Below are positions 8,991 through 19,372 of a stretch of DNA of 64,000 nucleotides, one piece after another. This stretch comes from RHKX01 sp046330415. Lineage in GTDB: Bacteria > Actinomycetota > Thermoleophilia > Solirubrobacterales > 70-9. Each line of letters begins with the position of its first letter. The stretch's first letter is position 1. The stretch covers positions 30,103 through 94,102 of the forward strand of contig JAXLSW010000023.1 in the NCBI GenBank assembly GCA_046330415.1. The letters run 5' to 3'. Under the pieces are notes generated by a model. That model did not search any database, was not told the origin of the DNA, and worked only from the letters and a program-made list of their open reading frames with translations. Made by a program: the position numbers and the translations under genes.

Positions 8991-11033
8991 TCATCGGGAT
9001 TGAACCGGCGGCCAGCTCCTCGCACAGCGCCAGTGCCCGGTCGGGAGGCGGGCCGCCCGCGAGGATCCCGGGGTGAGGGCCCCGCAGGGAGGAGGTGAGG
9101 ATCAGGGCGTCCGCCTCTCGCGCCTGCCGCAGCGAGAACGATCGCGTCGAGACGTCGAGACCGAGGCGGCCGGCGCTCTCGACGAGCCGCGTGCGGGAGA
9201 TCGAGGGCAGGATGCGGCCGTCGAGCGGGGGGAGGAGCAGCGATCCCTCCCAGAGGATGGCGAGCGCCGCGTACCCAGCCTCGAGCACGGTTCCGTCGAG
9301 GTCGACGAGGAGCGGCGCCACTCCCGGCGCGGAGAACGAGTCGACGGCGCGCCGGTCGGCCCACTTCTCGCTGCCGAGGCCACCGGCGAGGGCGACCGGC
9401 ACCAGCTCGACCGGTGCCGGCCCGGCCGGGACCTGGGGCCGATCTCGTGACCCTGCCGCGAGCACACGATCCGCAGGCCGCCGTCGGCGATCTCGGTGGC
9501 CTCGGCCTCGATCTCCTCCTCGAGCCCGGTGAGTAGCGGCAGGCCGAGGCGCGCGGCGCTGCGCCTGGAGACGCGCGAGGTGATCGGCGAGATCACGCAG
9601 CGCCCGTCGGCGACGGCGATGGTCTCGAGGATCCCCAGCTCAGGGTCGGGCCGTTCCGCGATCCAGCGGAGGCCGCGAACGTCGCCGCCGGTCGCGGGCG
9701 CCTCGATCAGCTCGGCTCCGACGGCGCGGCACACCCCGCGCGCCTTCGTGAGCGCCTCAGCGACCTCGCCGGCGCCGGTTGACTCGGCGACGACTCCGCC
9801 TCCGGCGCCGAGCGAGAGCTCCTCACCGGCGGCCTCCAGCGTCCGGATGGCGACGTTGAGCTCGAGGCCGGAGAGCGGGGAGCTGAGCCCGATCGCCCCG
9901 CAGTAGACCTCGCGAGCGGTCCCCTCGAGCTCGGCGATGAGCTTGAGCGCCTGGATCTTCGGCGCCCCCGTCACCGAGCCGGGAGGGAAGGTCGCCCGCA
10001 GGAGGTCGGCGGCTGTCGCGCCCTCGCGCAGGCGGGCGCTCACCCGCGAGACGAGGTGCCAGACGCCCGCGGCGGGCCGGACCTCGCAGAGCTCGTCGAC
10101 GGTGACCGACCCGAACTCGGCGACGCGGCCGAGGTCGTTGCGCATGAGGTCGACGATCATCACGTTCTCGGCGCGGTCCTTGGCGCTCGCCCGCAGCGCG
10201 GCCGGGTCGGTGTCGGCCGGTGCCGTCCCCTTGATCGGTTCGCTGGCGACGACGCCGTCGCGGCTGCGGAGAAACAGCTCAGGGGAGAGGCTCGCGACTG
10301 ACCGGTCGGCTCCGCCGACGAAGGCCGCATAGGCGGGCCGCGCTTCGCGTACGCCCCGCACCCAGGCGGACAGAAGGCTGCCGCGGATGCGCCCCTCGAG
10401 GCGCATGCAGACGTTCGCCTGCAGGAGATCGCCGCGCTTGATCCGCTCGACTGCCTCCTCGACCGCGACCCGGTGCGATGCCGTCCCGGACCCGTAGGGG
10501 CGGACGGGGCCGAGCTCGTAAGCCTCCGGCGCCGGAGGCTCGCCCGCGAGCCGTCGCTCCCAGAGCGCGGCGAGGCGATCGAGCTCGGCCTCGCGGGCCG
10601 GGGTCGGCAGGCACTCGAAGAACCAGCCTCGGCCGTCGAAGCGGACGACGTGGTCGTAGAGGGCCAGGTGGAAGTCGGGCCAGGGGCGCGGCCGCGGGGG
10701 AGGGTGGGGAAGCTCCTCGAGCCGGCGGGAGAGCCCGAACCCGAGCCAACCGAACCAGCCGCCGCCGATGGCACCCGGCGCGGCGCCCGGGTGCGGTGCG
10801 TCGCCGACCGACCCGAGCAGATCGAACGGGTCTTCCTCGGCTGAGGCGATCCGCACGGGCTCCGACGTCAGGACGAGCTCGTTGTCGCTCCAGGTGCCCG
10901 CGAGCGCGACGGGCAGGCGGTCCCGCTCGAGCCAGGTGATCGCGCTCAGGGGGTCGGCGGGCCCGCGGAGCTCGCGGCGGCGGAGCTCCGGCCCCGGACC
11001 GGGCGCCGTCACCCGGTCGGTGGAGGCGTGCAC
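8991..11033 (-). pseudogene. aminodeoxychorismate synthase I-lyase fusion (PabB-PabC), frameshifted
   Basis: The N-terminal ~450 residues are a chorismate-binding PabB ('IKRGDLLQANVCMRLEG', 'KGTAPADTDP', 'DLMRNDLGRV', 'FPPGSVTGAPKIQA', 'YCGAIGL', 'ELNVAIRT'). They are followed after a linker by a class IV aminotransferase-like PabC half ('LLVDLDGTVLEAGYAALAILWEG', 'LPPLDGRILPSISR'). Together they would turn chorismate into 4-aminobenzoate for folate, with a separate glutaminase not seen here. A frameshift near 9440 splits the lyase half from the synthase half. The true stop is uncertain because another indel appears to lie near 9000. The GTG start lies 8 bases after the meaB stop, as the last gene of the minus-strand mut operon. 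Confidence 0.75.
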
Positions 11034-11040
11034 CCCGACC

Positions 11041-12069
11041 TCAGCCGGGCGCCCGCTCGAGGGCTGTCTCGTCGGCCTCGAGCAGCCCCGACGCGATCAG
11101 GACCTCGCGGGCGGCCAGCGGCACCGTGGTCTCTCCGGCTGTGACCGCCCGCTCCGCCTCCGCCAGAGCCTCGGCCACGCCGGGGCGGCGACGGAAGGCG
11201 GTCATCGCCGCCTCCTCCACATGCGAGCGCAGCCACCAGAGCATCTGCTCACGACGGCGCTTCTCGAGCAGGCCGTCGCGCTCGAGCAGCAGGCGGTGCT
11301 CGCCGATCGCGTTCCACATCTCCTCGATTCCCGTGCCCTCGCGAGCGCTCGCGGTCAGCACGGGCGTGGTCCAGCCGGGCGTGGCCGGGGGCAGGAGCCT
11401 GAGCGCGTGGCGGTAGTCACCGGCCGCGCGCTTGGCCTCCCTCTCGCGGCCTGAGTCCGCCTTGTTGACGACGATCAGGTCGGCGAGCTCGACGATCCCG
11501 CGTTTGATCCCCTGCAGGTCGTCGCCGGCTCCTGGCACGAGCAGTAGGCAGAAGACGTCGACCATGTGCGCCAACACCGCCTCCGACTGGCCGACGCCGA
11601 CGCTCTCGACGATGGTGACGTCGTAGCCGGCGGCCTCGCAAAGCAGGAGCGCCTCGCGGGTGCGCCGTCCGGTGCCGCCGAGGAAGCCGGCGGAGGGAGA
11701 GGGGCGCACGTAGGCCTGGTCGATCAGAGAGAGCTTCGGCATCCGCGTCTTGTCGCCGAGGATCGAGCCTCCGGTGCGGGCGCTCGAGGGGTCGATGACG
11801 AGCACCGCGACCTTGTGGCCGCGCTCGACGAGCCAGGAGCCGAAGGTCTCGAGCATCGTGCTCTTGCCGGCGCCGGGGACACCGGAGAGGCCGATGCGCT
11901 GCGAGCCCCCGGTCTCGGGCAGGAGCTCCGCGATCAGCTCCTGCGCGAGCTCGATGTCGTCCTCTCGCAAGCTCTCGGCGAGCGTGATCGCCCGCGACAG
12001 CATCGCTCTATCGCCCGCGCGGACGCCGTCGCTCAGCTGCTCGAGGCTGGGACGCTCGCGCAGCCTCAC
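11041..12069 (-). CDS. meaB: MeaB-type GTPase, methylmalonyl-CoA mutase chaperone
   Basis: 342 residues, the canonical MeaB/ArgK length. Walker A GVPGAGKST (63-71), 'VLVIDPSSARTGGSILGDKTRM', 'IVESVGVGQSE' and 'VVNKAD' are all present. The C-terminal extension (about 270-342) forms the helical dimerisation region in this family. It overlaps the mutB stop by four bases, so the MutB-MeaB pair is co-translated. It would gate adenosylcobalamin loading and protect methylmalonyl-CoA mutase. It is the second MeaB in the window. Confidence 0.92.
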   Translation of the reverse strand: MRLRERPSLEQLSDGVRAGDRAMLSRAITLAESLREDDIELAQELIAELLPETGGSQRIGLSGVPGAGKSTMLETFGSWLVERGHKVAVLVIDPSSARTGGSILGDKTRMPKLSLIDQAYVRPSPSAGFLGGTGRRTREALLLCEAAGYDVTIVESVGVGQSEAVLAHMVDVFCLLLVPGAGDDLQGIKRGIVELADLIVVNKADSGREREAKRAAGDYRHALRLLPPATPGWTTPVLTASAREGTGIEEMWNAIGEHRLLLERDGLLEKRRREQMLWWLRSHVEEAAMTAFRRRPGVAEALAEAERAVTAGETTVPLAAREVLIASGLLEADETALERAPG

Positions 12070-14276
12070 TCCGAGTCGGTCCCCGGGCTTTCGGCTTCCT
12101 CGACGCCCTCGGCCTCGCCGTGCCCGAGCAGCATGCCCAGCAGGTCCGCGGCGGCTTCGCCGATCACCGTCCCCGGCGGTAAGATCGCGTCGGCGCCGGC
12201 CTCGCGGAGCTCGTCGAAGTCGGCGGGGGGGATGACGCCGCCGACGACGACGAGGATGTCCTCGCGCCCGTACTCGTCGAGCGCCTTGCGCAGCTGCGGA
12301 ACGAGCGTCAGGTGCCCGGCCGCGAGGGAGCTCGCGCCGACGATGTGGACGTCGGCCTCGATCGCCTGGCGGGCGACCTCCTCGGGCGTCTGGAAGAGCG
12401 GACCGATGTCGACGTCGAAGCCGAGGTCGGCGAAAGCGGTCGCGATCACCTTCTGGCCCCGGTCGTGTCCGTCCTGGCCCATCTTGGCCACGAGGATCCG
12501 GGGACGGCGGCCCTCCGCAGCCTCGAATTCCTCGATCAGCTCACGCGTCTTCGCGAACGGCTCGGAGGTCTCGCCCACCTCCCTACTGTAGACGCCCGCG
12601 ATCGAGCGGATCTCGGCGGCGTGGCGCCCGTAGACCTTCTCGAGGGCGTCGGAGATCTCGCCGACGGATGCGTACACACGAGCGGCTTCGACGGCGAGCT
12701 CGAGCAGGTTGCCCTCGCCGCCCGCGGCCTCGGTCAACCGCTCCAGCGCCGCCCGGCAGGCGCTCTCGTCGCGCTCGGCGCGCAACCTCTCGAGCTTCTC
12801 GACCTGGCGGCGGCGGACGTCGGCGTTGTCGATCTTGAGGACGTTGACCATCTGGTCATGGTCGGGCTTGAAGGAGTTGACGCCGACGACGACCTGGCGG
12901 CCGGAGTCGATGCGCGCCTGGGTTCGCGCCGCCGCCTCCTCGATGCGGAGCTTCGGGACGCCCTGCTCGATGGCCTCGGTCATGCCGCCGAGCGCCTCGA
13001 TCTCCTCGATGTGGGCGAGAGCGCGCCGCGCGAGCTGCTCGGTCAGTCGCTCGACGTAGTAGGAGCCTCCCCACGGGTCGATGACCCGCGTCGTCCCGCT
13101 CTCCTGCTGCAGGAAGAGCTGCGTGTTGCGGGCGATCCGGGCGCTGAAGTCGGTCGGCAGGCCGAGCGCCTCGTCGAGCGCGTTGGTGTGAAGGGACTGG
13201 GTGTGACCCTGGGTGGAGGCCATCGCCTCGACGCAGGTCCGGATCACGTTGTTGTAGACGTCCTGGGCGGCGAGGCTCCAGCCCGAGGTCTGGGAGTGGG
13301 TGCGGAGGGAGAGCGAGCGGTCGTTCTGCGGGTTGAACTGCCGCATCAGCTTCGCCCAGAGGATGCGACCGGCGCGCATCTTCGCGACCTCCATGAAGAA
13401 GTTCATCCCGATCGCCCAGAAGAAGGAGAGCCGCGGCGCGAACTTGTCGATGTCGAGGCCGGTCGCCAGGCCGGCGCGCACGTACTCGATGCCGTCGGCG
13501 AGGGTGTAGCCGAGCTCGAGGTCGGCGCTCGCCCCGGCCTCCTGCATGTGGTAGCCGGAGATCGAGATCGAGTTGAAGCGCGGCATCTCGCTCGAGGTGT
13601 AGGCGAAGATGTCGGAGATGATCCGCATCGACGGGGCGGGGGGGTAGATGTAGGTGTTGCGGACCATGAACTCCTTGAGGACGTCGTTCTGGATCGTCCC
13701 CGTGAGCTGGTCGTGCGGCACGCCCTGCTCCTCGCCGGCGACGATGAAGAGCGCCAGCACCGGCAGCACCGCGCCGTTCATGGTCATCGAGACGCTCATC
13801 TGCTCGAGCGGGATCCCGTCGAAGAGCGTCCGCATGTCGTAGATCGAGTCGATCGCCACGCCCGCCATGCCGACGTCGCCGGCGACGCGCGGGTTGTCGG
13901 AGTCGTAGCCGCGGTGGGTGGCGAGGTCGAAGGCGATCGAGAGGCCCTTCTGCCCGGCCGCGAGGTTGCGCCGGTAGAAGGCGTTCGACTCCTCAGCCGT
14001 CGAGTACCCGGCGTACTGGCGGATCGTCCAAGGCTTGTTCACGTACATGCTCGGATACGGCCCGCGCAGGTAGGGCGGGAAGCCGGGCATCGTCTCGAGG
14101 AAGTCGATCCCCTCGAGCGCCCCTGAGCAGTAGGCGTCGGCGACCTCGATCCCCTCGGGCGTCTCCCAGGCCTCGCTCGCGGGCTCGCACGTCGCGACCT
14201 CGCGCTCGACGTCCCCCAGCTCGAGGTCGGCGAACTGGGGGATCGAGCTGGTGGCCGTGGTCTCGCCGGCGCTCAT
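12066..14276 (-). CDS. mutB: methylmalonyl-CoA mutase large subunit
   Basis: 736 residues, the full length for the catalytic subunit: an N-terminal extension, a TIM barrel with 'RQYAGYSTAEESN', 'MSVSMTMNGAVLP' and 'GTIQNDVLKEFMVRNTYIYPP', then a C-terminal B12 domain with the motif 'GQDGHDRG' (Asp-x-His-x-x-Gly). It interconverts (R)-methylmalonyl-CoA and succinyl-CoA with adenosylcobalamin. The ATG overlaps the mutA TGA by four bases, and the stop overlaps the meaB start. Together with mmsA and the valine genes upstream it completes a route from branched-chain acids to the TCA cycle. Confidence 0.95.
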   Translation of the reverse strand: MSAGETTATSSIPQFADLELGDVEREVATCEPASEAWETPEGIEVADAYCSGALEGIDFLETMPGFPPYLRGPYPSMYVNKPWTIRQYAGYSTAEESNAFYRRNLAAGQKGLSIAFDLATHRGYDSDNPRVAGDVGMAGVAIDSIYDMRTLFDGIPLEQMSVSMTMNGAVLPVLALFIVAGEEQGVPHDQLTGTIQNDVLKEFMVRNTYIYPPAPSMRIISDIFAYTSSEMPRFNSISISGYHMQEAGASADLELGYTLADGIEYVRAGLATGLDIDKFAPRLSFFWAIGMNFFMEVAKMRAGRILWAKLMRQFNPQNDRSLSLRTHSQTSGWSLAAQDVYNNVIRTCVEAMASTQGHTQSLHTNALDEALGLPTDFSARIARNTQLFLQQESGTTRVIDPWGGSYYVERLTEQLARRALAHIEEIEALGGMTEAIEQGVPKLRIEEAAARTQARIDSGRQVVVGVNSFKPDHDQMVNVLKIDNADVRRRQVEKLERLRAERDESACRAALERLTEAAGGEGNLLELAVEAARVYASVGEISDALEKVYGRHAAEIRSIAGVYSREVGETSEPFAKTRELIEEFEAAEGRRPRILVAKMGQDGHDRGQKVIATAFADLGFDVDIGPLFQTPEEVARQAIEADVHIVGASSLAAGHLTLVPQLRKALDEYGREDILVVVGGVIPPADFDELREAGADAILPPGTVIGEAAADLLGMLLGHGEAEGVEEAESPGTDSE

Positions 14277-16413
14277 GCGGGCTCCACCTCGAGCTCACCG
14301 CGGGCGGCGGCGGCGACCTTGGTCAGCGTCTGCAGCATCGGCGTGCCGTCGCGGACCCCGAGGTCGGCTCCCGCAGCGTCGGCGTCCTCGCCGGAACGCA
14401 TCGCCAGGTAGACCTCGGCGGCGCCGGCCCGGCGCAGGCCGTCGACGACGTCGCGGAGCTCCTCCGGTTCGGCCTTCGGGTTCGCGCAGACGGCGGCGAC
14501 CCGCAGGCCGGAGTCGGCGAACGCCTGCGCGAGCGCGGCGCTGTCGTCCCGCTCGCCGCTCGGCGCGGTCTCGATCCCGCCGCTCTCGAAGAAGTTCTTC
14601 GCCCAGGTGGCGACGGAGTTGTGCTGCGCGAGCGGTCCGACCGCGGCGAGGAAGATCCGCGCCGGCTCACGGCCGGAGCCACCGCCGGATTGGCGGCGAA
14701 GGTCCTCGAACGGAGCCGCGTCGCGGGTCTGGGGCAGGGGTCGGCTCGTCCGCGGCTCGAGTCCGATGCGGGCGACGAGCTGGTCGATCCGCGTCCCCTC
14801 GAGCGCCATGTCCCGAAGCTCGATCAGCGAGGCGGCCTCGCGAGTCCCCCCGTCGGCGTCCTCGCCATCGGCCGACAGCCGCTCGGCCTCCGCGGCCGCG
14901 AGCGCTTCGGCGTCCGGTGGCTCGATCGGTTCGGTGCCGTCGTCGCCGAGCAGCGGGAAGGTGTTGACCCCGGTCAGCTCCCGCTCGCGGCGATCGATCT
15001 CGTCGTGGCGTTGACCCGCCGCTTCGGCGAGCTGATCGGCGATGGAGCCGCTCTCGAGCGCGGCGACGATCCCGCCCTCCGCCTCGATCGCGGTGAAGCG
15101 CTCCCAGCCGAGCCCGGCGAGCTCGTCGGTGAGCGACTCGACGTACCACGAGCCACCGCCCGGATCCGCAACCTTCGCGAGCGACGACTCGTTCATCAGC
15201 ACCAACTGGGTGTTGCGCGCCATCCGCCGGCCGAGCTGCCCGGGCACCCCGATCTCGGCGTCGAAGGGGGCGACGGTCATCCCGTCGGCGCCGGCGACGG
15301 CGGCGGCGAACGTCGCGGTCGTGCCGCGGAGCATGTTCACCCAGGGATCGATGGCCGACCACATGCGGCCGCTCGTCCGGCCCAGGGTCGGGGACCGGCG
15401 TAGGTCGGGCTCGACGCCGCTCGCCTCGAGCACACGCGCCCAGATCCGCCGGAACGCCCGTAGCTTCGCGATCTCCGCGAACTGGTCGGGGCCGATGGCG
15501 AGCTCGAACTCGATCCGCGCGGCGGCCACGGCAGGCTCCAGCCCCGCCCGCTCGCAGGCTCGCAGGTAGGCGACGCCGGTGGCGGGCGATGGCGATCTCC
15601 ACGTTGGGGTGCGCGCCCGCGTCGACGTAGGCGCCGGTGCCGACGCGGAGGGCGCGGACGTTCTCGTAGGTCTCGGCCGGTCTCGAAGGCGAGCCGCCCG
15701 GCGAGCGCCAAGGCTTCCTCGGCGCTTCCCAGGATCCGCCCCTCCTCGGCGAGCGCGCCGAGCGGGTCGTACCCGAAGGAGCCGAGGGCGGCGTCGGGAG
15801 CGATCTCCTCGCGCTCCCAGACGGCCGCCAGGAGCGCCGCCGCCGCCGGTGCTGCGGCTCCGGCCTCGAGCGCCACGGGCGCCAGGTCCTTGAGCACCTC
15901 GTCGAGCACCTCCTCGAGGTCGTCGGCGGTCGAGACCATGACCCCGTCGCGGGCGCGGCCCGCGGCGAAGTCATCGGAGCCGGGCGCCGAGGCGGCCCGG
16001 GCAGCGCGATCGAGCCGGAGGGAGATGGCGGTGACGCCGCCGGCCAGGTCCTCGAGGATCACCTGGTTGGCGTCCTGGCGCTGAGCGACGGCGTGGCTCT
16101 GGCGGATCTCCCAGGTGCCGGAGCCGCGGCCGCCGCGGACGAAGGGGGCGTGGCGCGGCTCGCCTCCGGGGTCCGGCGCGAGCGCATCGTCGGAGGTGTA
16201 GAGCCAGCGAACCGACAGACCCGGTTCGATCGGGGTGGGATCTCCCGGCTCGGCCTTCTCGGTCCAGGCGTCGATCCCGACCTGCTCGAAGTCACCGCCG
16301 ATCGCCTCGCGGGATGCGCGGGCCGCGGCCTCCTCGGTCTTCTCGGTGTCGGCGGACTCGACCGCCTCCGCCTCCGCCTCCGGATCCTGCGCCTGTGGGG
16401 AACTGGTGCTCAA
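14273..16413 (-). pseudogene. mutA: methylmalonyl-CoA mutase small subunit, frameshifted
   Basis: About 710 residues when the frames are joined. The barrel is like MutB but degenerate ('RIEFELAIGPDQFAEIAKLRAFRRIW', 'GRTSGRMWSAIDPWVNMLRGTTATFAAA', 'RRMARNTQLVLMNES', 'DPGGGSWYVESLTDELA'). The C-terminal domain lacks Asp-x-His-x-x-Gly, as expected for the non-catalytic partner. The frame shifts near 15680 and 15580, both short of the conserved core. The N-terminal ~45 residues are acidic and low complexity. The only start in frame is TTG at 16413; the ribosome-binding site is weak. It heads the operon mutA-mutB-meaB-pabBC. Confidence 0.82.
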
Positions 16414-16431
16414 ACCGGGCCTAGTTTCTCA

Positions 16432-16445
16432 CGCGGGTACCCGCG
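16432..16445. promoter_or_regulatory. 14-bp perfect palindrome in the mutA divergent promoter gap
   Basis: CGCGGGTACCCGCG is a perfect palindrome centred in the 91 bases between the divergent mutA start (16413, minus) and the small gene at 16505 (plus). Its placement 19 bases upstream of the mutA start fits an operator, but palindromes are common in GC-rich DNA and no regulator is encoded next to it. Confidence 0.3.
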
Positions 16446-16504
16446 AGCGGGGGCTGGGCGGGACCGGCGTCGGCCGCTGGAGCCTTCTCTACACTCGCCC
16501 GCCC

Positions 16505-16834
16505 ATGCCGGCACGCAGATCGGTTCGAGTCTCCGCGGCGGTGTTCGCCGCCGCCACGCTGCCCGCGACCGCGATGATCGTCGCCGTCGGCGGCATCGTC
16601 GGGATCGCCCCCGTGCTCGTCCTGCTCGCGGCGATGATCGTCCGCGGACGCATGCCGGGCGAGGATTCCCTGCAGCGCCTGATCGAGCACCGTGCCACGC
16701 CGCACCGCCGCCGTCGGCCGCTGCGTCCGCGCCGTCCCGCCTTCACCGTCTTCACGCACCCCGTCCGCGGGCTCCTGCTCGCCTCGGCGATGGCCGAGCG
16801 CGGGCCGCCTGCGGCGCTCGCAACCTCCCGCTAG
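16505..16834 (+). CDS. small membrane protein, unknown
   Basis: 110 residues, not recognised. Residues ~8-50 are two adjoining hydrophobic stretches (Ala/Val/Ile rich) interrupted by Gly, then a very basic Arg/His/Pro-rich tail that would lie in the cytosol. ATG 16505 is chosen because the longer frame from 16235 would overlap the divergent mutA gene. Codon use matches neighbours. It precedes the envelope copper genes by ~70 bases, but nothing links it to them functionally. Confidence 0.45.
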   Translation: MPARRSVRVSAAVFAAATLPATAMIVAVGGIVGIAPVLVLLAAMIVRGRMPGEDSLQRLIEHRATPHRRRRPLRPRRPAFTVFTHPVRGLLLASAMAERGPPAALATSR

Positions 16835-16901
16835 CCGCTCGCCGCAGCCCTCCTCGGGTCGCGCGCTGCGGCTCGCCGCAACCCCCGACACCCGGAGACC
16901 C

Positions 16902-17594
16902 ATGAGACGCCCCACGGCTGCCGTGGCGGCCGCGCTCGGCGTGCTGGCCTCGTGCCTGCTCGCCGCCGCGCCGGCCGCCGCACATGGCGGCGATCCGAAC
17001 TACCGATCCGAGATCACCTCGATCACCCCCGATACCCCCGGCCTCAGCGCCGAGATCGAGAACTTCGACGCCGACCTGCGCTTGGTCAACGACAGCGACC
17101 AGCGGGTCGTCGTCCTCGGCTACAACGAAGAGCCGTACCTGCGGTTCGAGCCCGACGGCCTCGTCTACGTGAACAGGAGCTCACCGGCCGCCTACCTGAA
17201 CAGCGACCGCTATGGGCGCGTCGACGTCCCCGCCGGCATCGATCCCAAGGATCCGCCGGAGTGGGAGCAGGTCTCCGACACCGGCGAGTGGACCTGGCAC
17301 GACCACCGTTCCCACTACATGGGCGATGGGGTCCCCGGCGTCGTCGAGGACCAGGACGTGCGCACGAAGGTCTTCGACTACTCGATCCCGATCGAGGTCG
17401 GCTCCCGGGCGGGATCGATCGACGGGACGCTGTACTGGGTCGGCCAGGAGGACGACGCGCCGGTGCTCCCGTTCGTGATCCTCGGCATCGTCGCGCTCGG
17501 CTCGATCGCGCTCGTCGTCGTCGTGCGGCGGCGACGCCGCGATGACGCCGGTGGCGACCGGGGTGAGGGTGACGAGGAGAAGGAGGCCTGGTGA
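16902..17594 (+). CDS. secreted, C-terminally anchored protein in copper cluster
   Basis: 230 residues, family not recognised with certainty. There is a clear signal peptide (residues ~1-27, Ala-rich, ending Ala-Ala-Ala-His), an exported domain of about 160 residues with 'GYNEEPYLRF', 'YLNSDRYG' and 'WHDHRSHYMGD', then one transmembrane helix (about 192-212) and an Arg/Asp/Glu tail. The first mature residues (His-Gly-Gly-Asp) and the Trp-His-Asp-His-x-x-His cluster could bind metal. The stop overlaps the start of the CopC-CopD gene, so the two are probably made together. A role in periplasmic metal or envelope handling is inference from that coupling. Confidence 0.7.
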   Translation: MRRPTAAVAAALGVLASCLLAAAPAAAHGGDPNYRSEITSITPDTPGLSAEIENFDADLRLVNDSDQRVVVLGYNEEPYLRFEPDGLVYVNRSSPAAYLNSDRYGRVDVPAGIDPKDPPEWEQVSDTGEWTWHDHRSHYMGDGVPGVVEDQDVRTKVFDYSIPIEVGSRAGSIDGTLYWVGQEDDAPVLPFVILGIVALGSIALVVVVRRRRRDDAGGDRGEGDEEKEAW

Positions 17595-19299
17595 GGGGAG
17601 CTCTCCTCCGCCTCGCCGCGATCGCGATCGCCGCACTACTGGTGGCGCCCGCCCGCGCGAGGGCCCACGCCGTGCTCGAGCGGACCGTTCCCGAGCGCGG
17701 CGCCGACCTGCCGACCCAGCCCGACCAGGTCGCCTTCTTCTTCAACGAGCCGATCGAGTCCGCCTTCGGCGCCATCCGCGTCTACGACTCGAGCGGCGAG
17801 GAGGTGCAGACCGGCGATGTGATCCGCCCGGGCGACGACGGCACGGGGATCGCGACCGCCCTCCTGCCCGATCTTCCCGACGGGACCTACACGGCCACCT
17901 ACCGGGTCGTGTCAGCCGATTCACATCCCGTCTCCGGAGGCTTCGTCTTCTCGATCGGGAAGCCCGACGATGGCGGTGCCTCGGTGGCGGACCTGCTCGA
18001 GAAGCAGAAGGGGACGGGTGGGACGTCCTCGCCGGCCTTCGTCGTGGACCGCTGGGTCGGCTACGTCGCGACGGCCCTGCTCGTCGGCGGCCTCGCGTTC
18101 GCGCTCCTCATCGGAGGTCCGGCTCTCGGGACCCGTCGCGAGCGGGCCGCGGCTGAGCTGGATCGGCGCACCGGCCGGCTGACCCTCGCCGCCGCCGGAG
18201 CGGGTCTTCTTGCGAGCCTCGTCTCCCTGCCGCTGCAGATCTCCGCCGCGGCCGGTGTCTCCTTCGCCGATGCGCTCACGGGCGGCTACCTCGGCGACGT
18301 CCTCTCGACCCGCTTCGGGACCGTCGAGGCGCTGCGGGCCCTGGCGTTCGCCCTGCTGCTGGGGATCGTCGCCCTCGGCCCGCGCCTGGGCAGGCTCGCT
18401 GGCCCGCGGCCGCGCTCCCCGCGGCGTTCCTGCTCGCCGCCCCGGCGCTCTCCGGGCACGCCTCGACCCAGGACCCGACCTGGCTTCTGCTTCCCCTCGA
18501 CGTCCTGCACGTCGCGGCGATGACCCTCTGGCTCGGCGGCCTCGCGGCGATGCTCCTGGCGCTCCCCGCGGCAACGGCCGCCGTGGAGCCCGAGGAGCGC
18601 AGCGGCGTGCTCTCCACCGCGCTGCGGCGCTTCTCGCCGCTCGCGCTCGCCTGCGTGCTCGCCCTCGCGGTCAGTGGCACGGTGCAGGCGATCATCGAGG
18701 TCGGGAGCTTCGGCGCCCTGCTCGACACGGGCTTCGGCCGCGCCGTCGTCGCCAAGGCCCTGATCCTCGCCGTGCTCGCCGGTCTCGGGTACGCGAACCG
18801 CAGTCGCCTGATGCCCGCGATCGAGCGGCTCGCCGCCGCAGCGCAGCCCACCGGAACGCCCGGGCGGCGCCTGCGGAGCAACCTCCGTCTCGAGGTGGCG
18901 GGAATCGCCGTGGCGCTCGCCGCCGCCTCGATGATGGCCGGCTACGCGCCGCCCTCCGACGCGGCGTCCGGCCCCGTCTCCGGGTCGGTCACCGCCGGCG
19001 ACAACTACCTCGAGTACACGGTCGAGCCAGCCACCGTCGGCGCCAACCAGCTCCACCTCTACCTCTTCGCCTCCGACGACGGCAGCCAGGTCGACCCCAG
19101 GGAGCTGACCGCGTCGGCCAGCCTCGGCTCGGCCGACGTCGGCCCGCTGGAGCTGGACCTGCGCAAGGCGGGTCCGGGCCACTACGTGGCTCCCCGCGCC
19201 GACTTCGGGATCAAGGGCGACTGGAGCGTCGACGTGGCGGTCCGAACCTCGCGCTTCGACCAGGACGAGGCCGAGTTCGAGGTCCCGATCGCACCGTGA
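17591..19299 (+). pseudogene. CopC-CopD fusion, copper-resistance membrane protein, one frameshift
   Basis: N-terminal signal peptide, then a CopC domain (about 27-125) starting 'HAVLERTVPERGA' and ending 'SADSHPVSGGFVFSIG', with the two His positions used for copper in this family. It is followed by a CopD-type membrane domain with about eight helices and a C-terminal extracytoplasmic domain. A one-base loss near 18405 moves the frame. The second half ('DPTWLLLPLDVLHVAAMTLWLGGLAAML' onward to position 19299) reads in the next frame. The GTG start overlaps the preceding stop. CopC-CopD fusions (YcnJ-like) import or handle copper and are often beside YcnI, as here. Confidence 0.82.
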
Positions 19300-19372
19300 C
19301 AACCGTGACAACCGAACAACCGAGAACCGCATCCCCAGAGCACCGATGAGAACCCGAAAGGAACGAACACCG

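Noticed and set aside
12312..14126. 604-codon plus-strand open frame
   Set aside because: Antisense to mutB, which is unambiguous; no homology seen.
16235..16504. N-terminal extension of the small protein at 16505
   Set aside because: It would overlap the divergent mutA coding region and its hydrophobic helix begins only after 16505.
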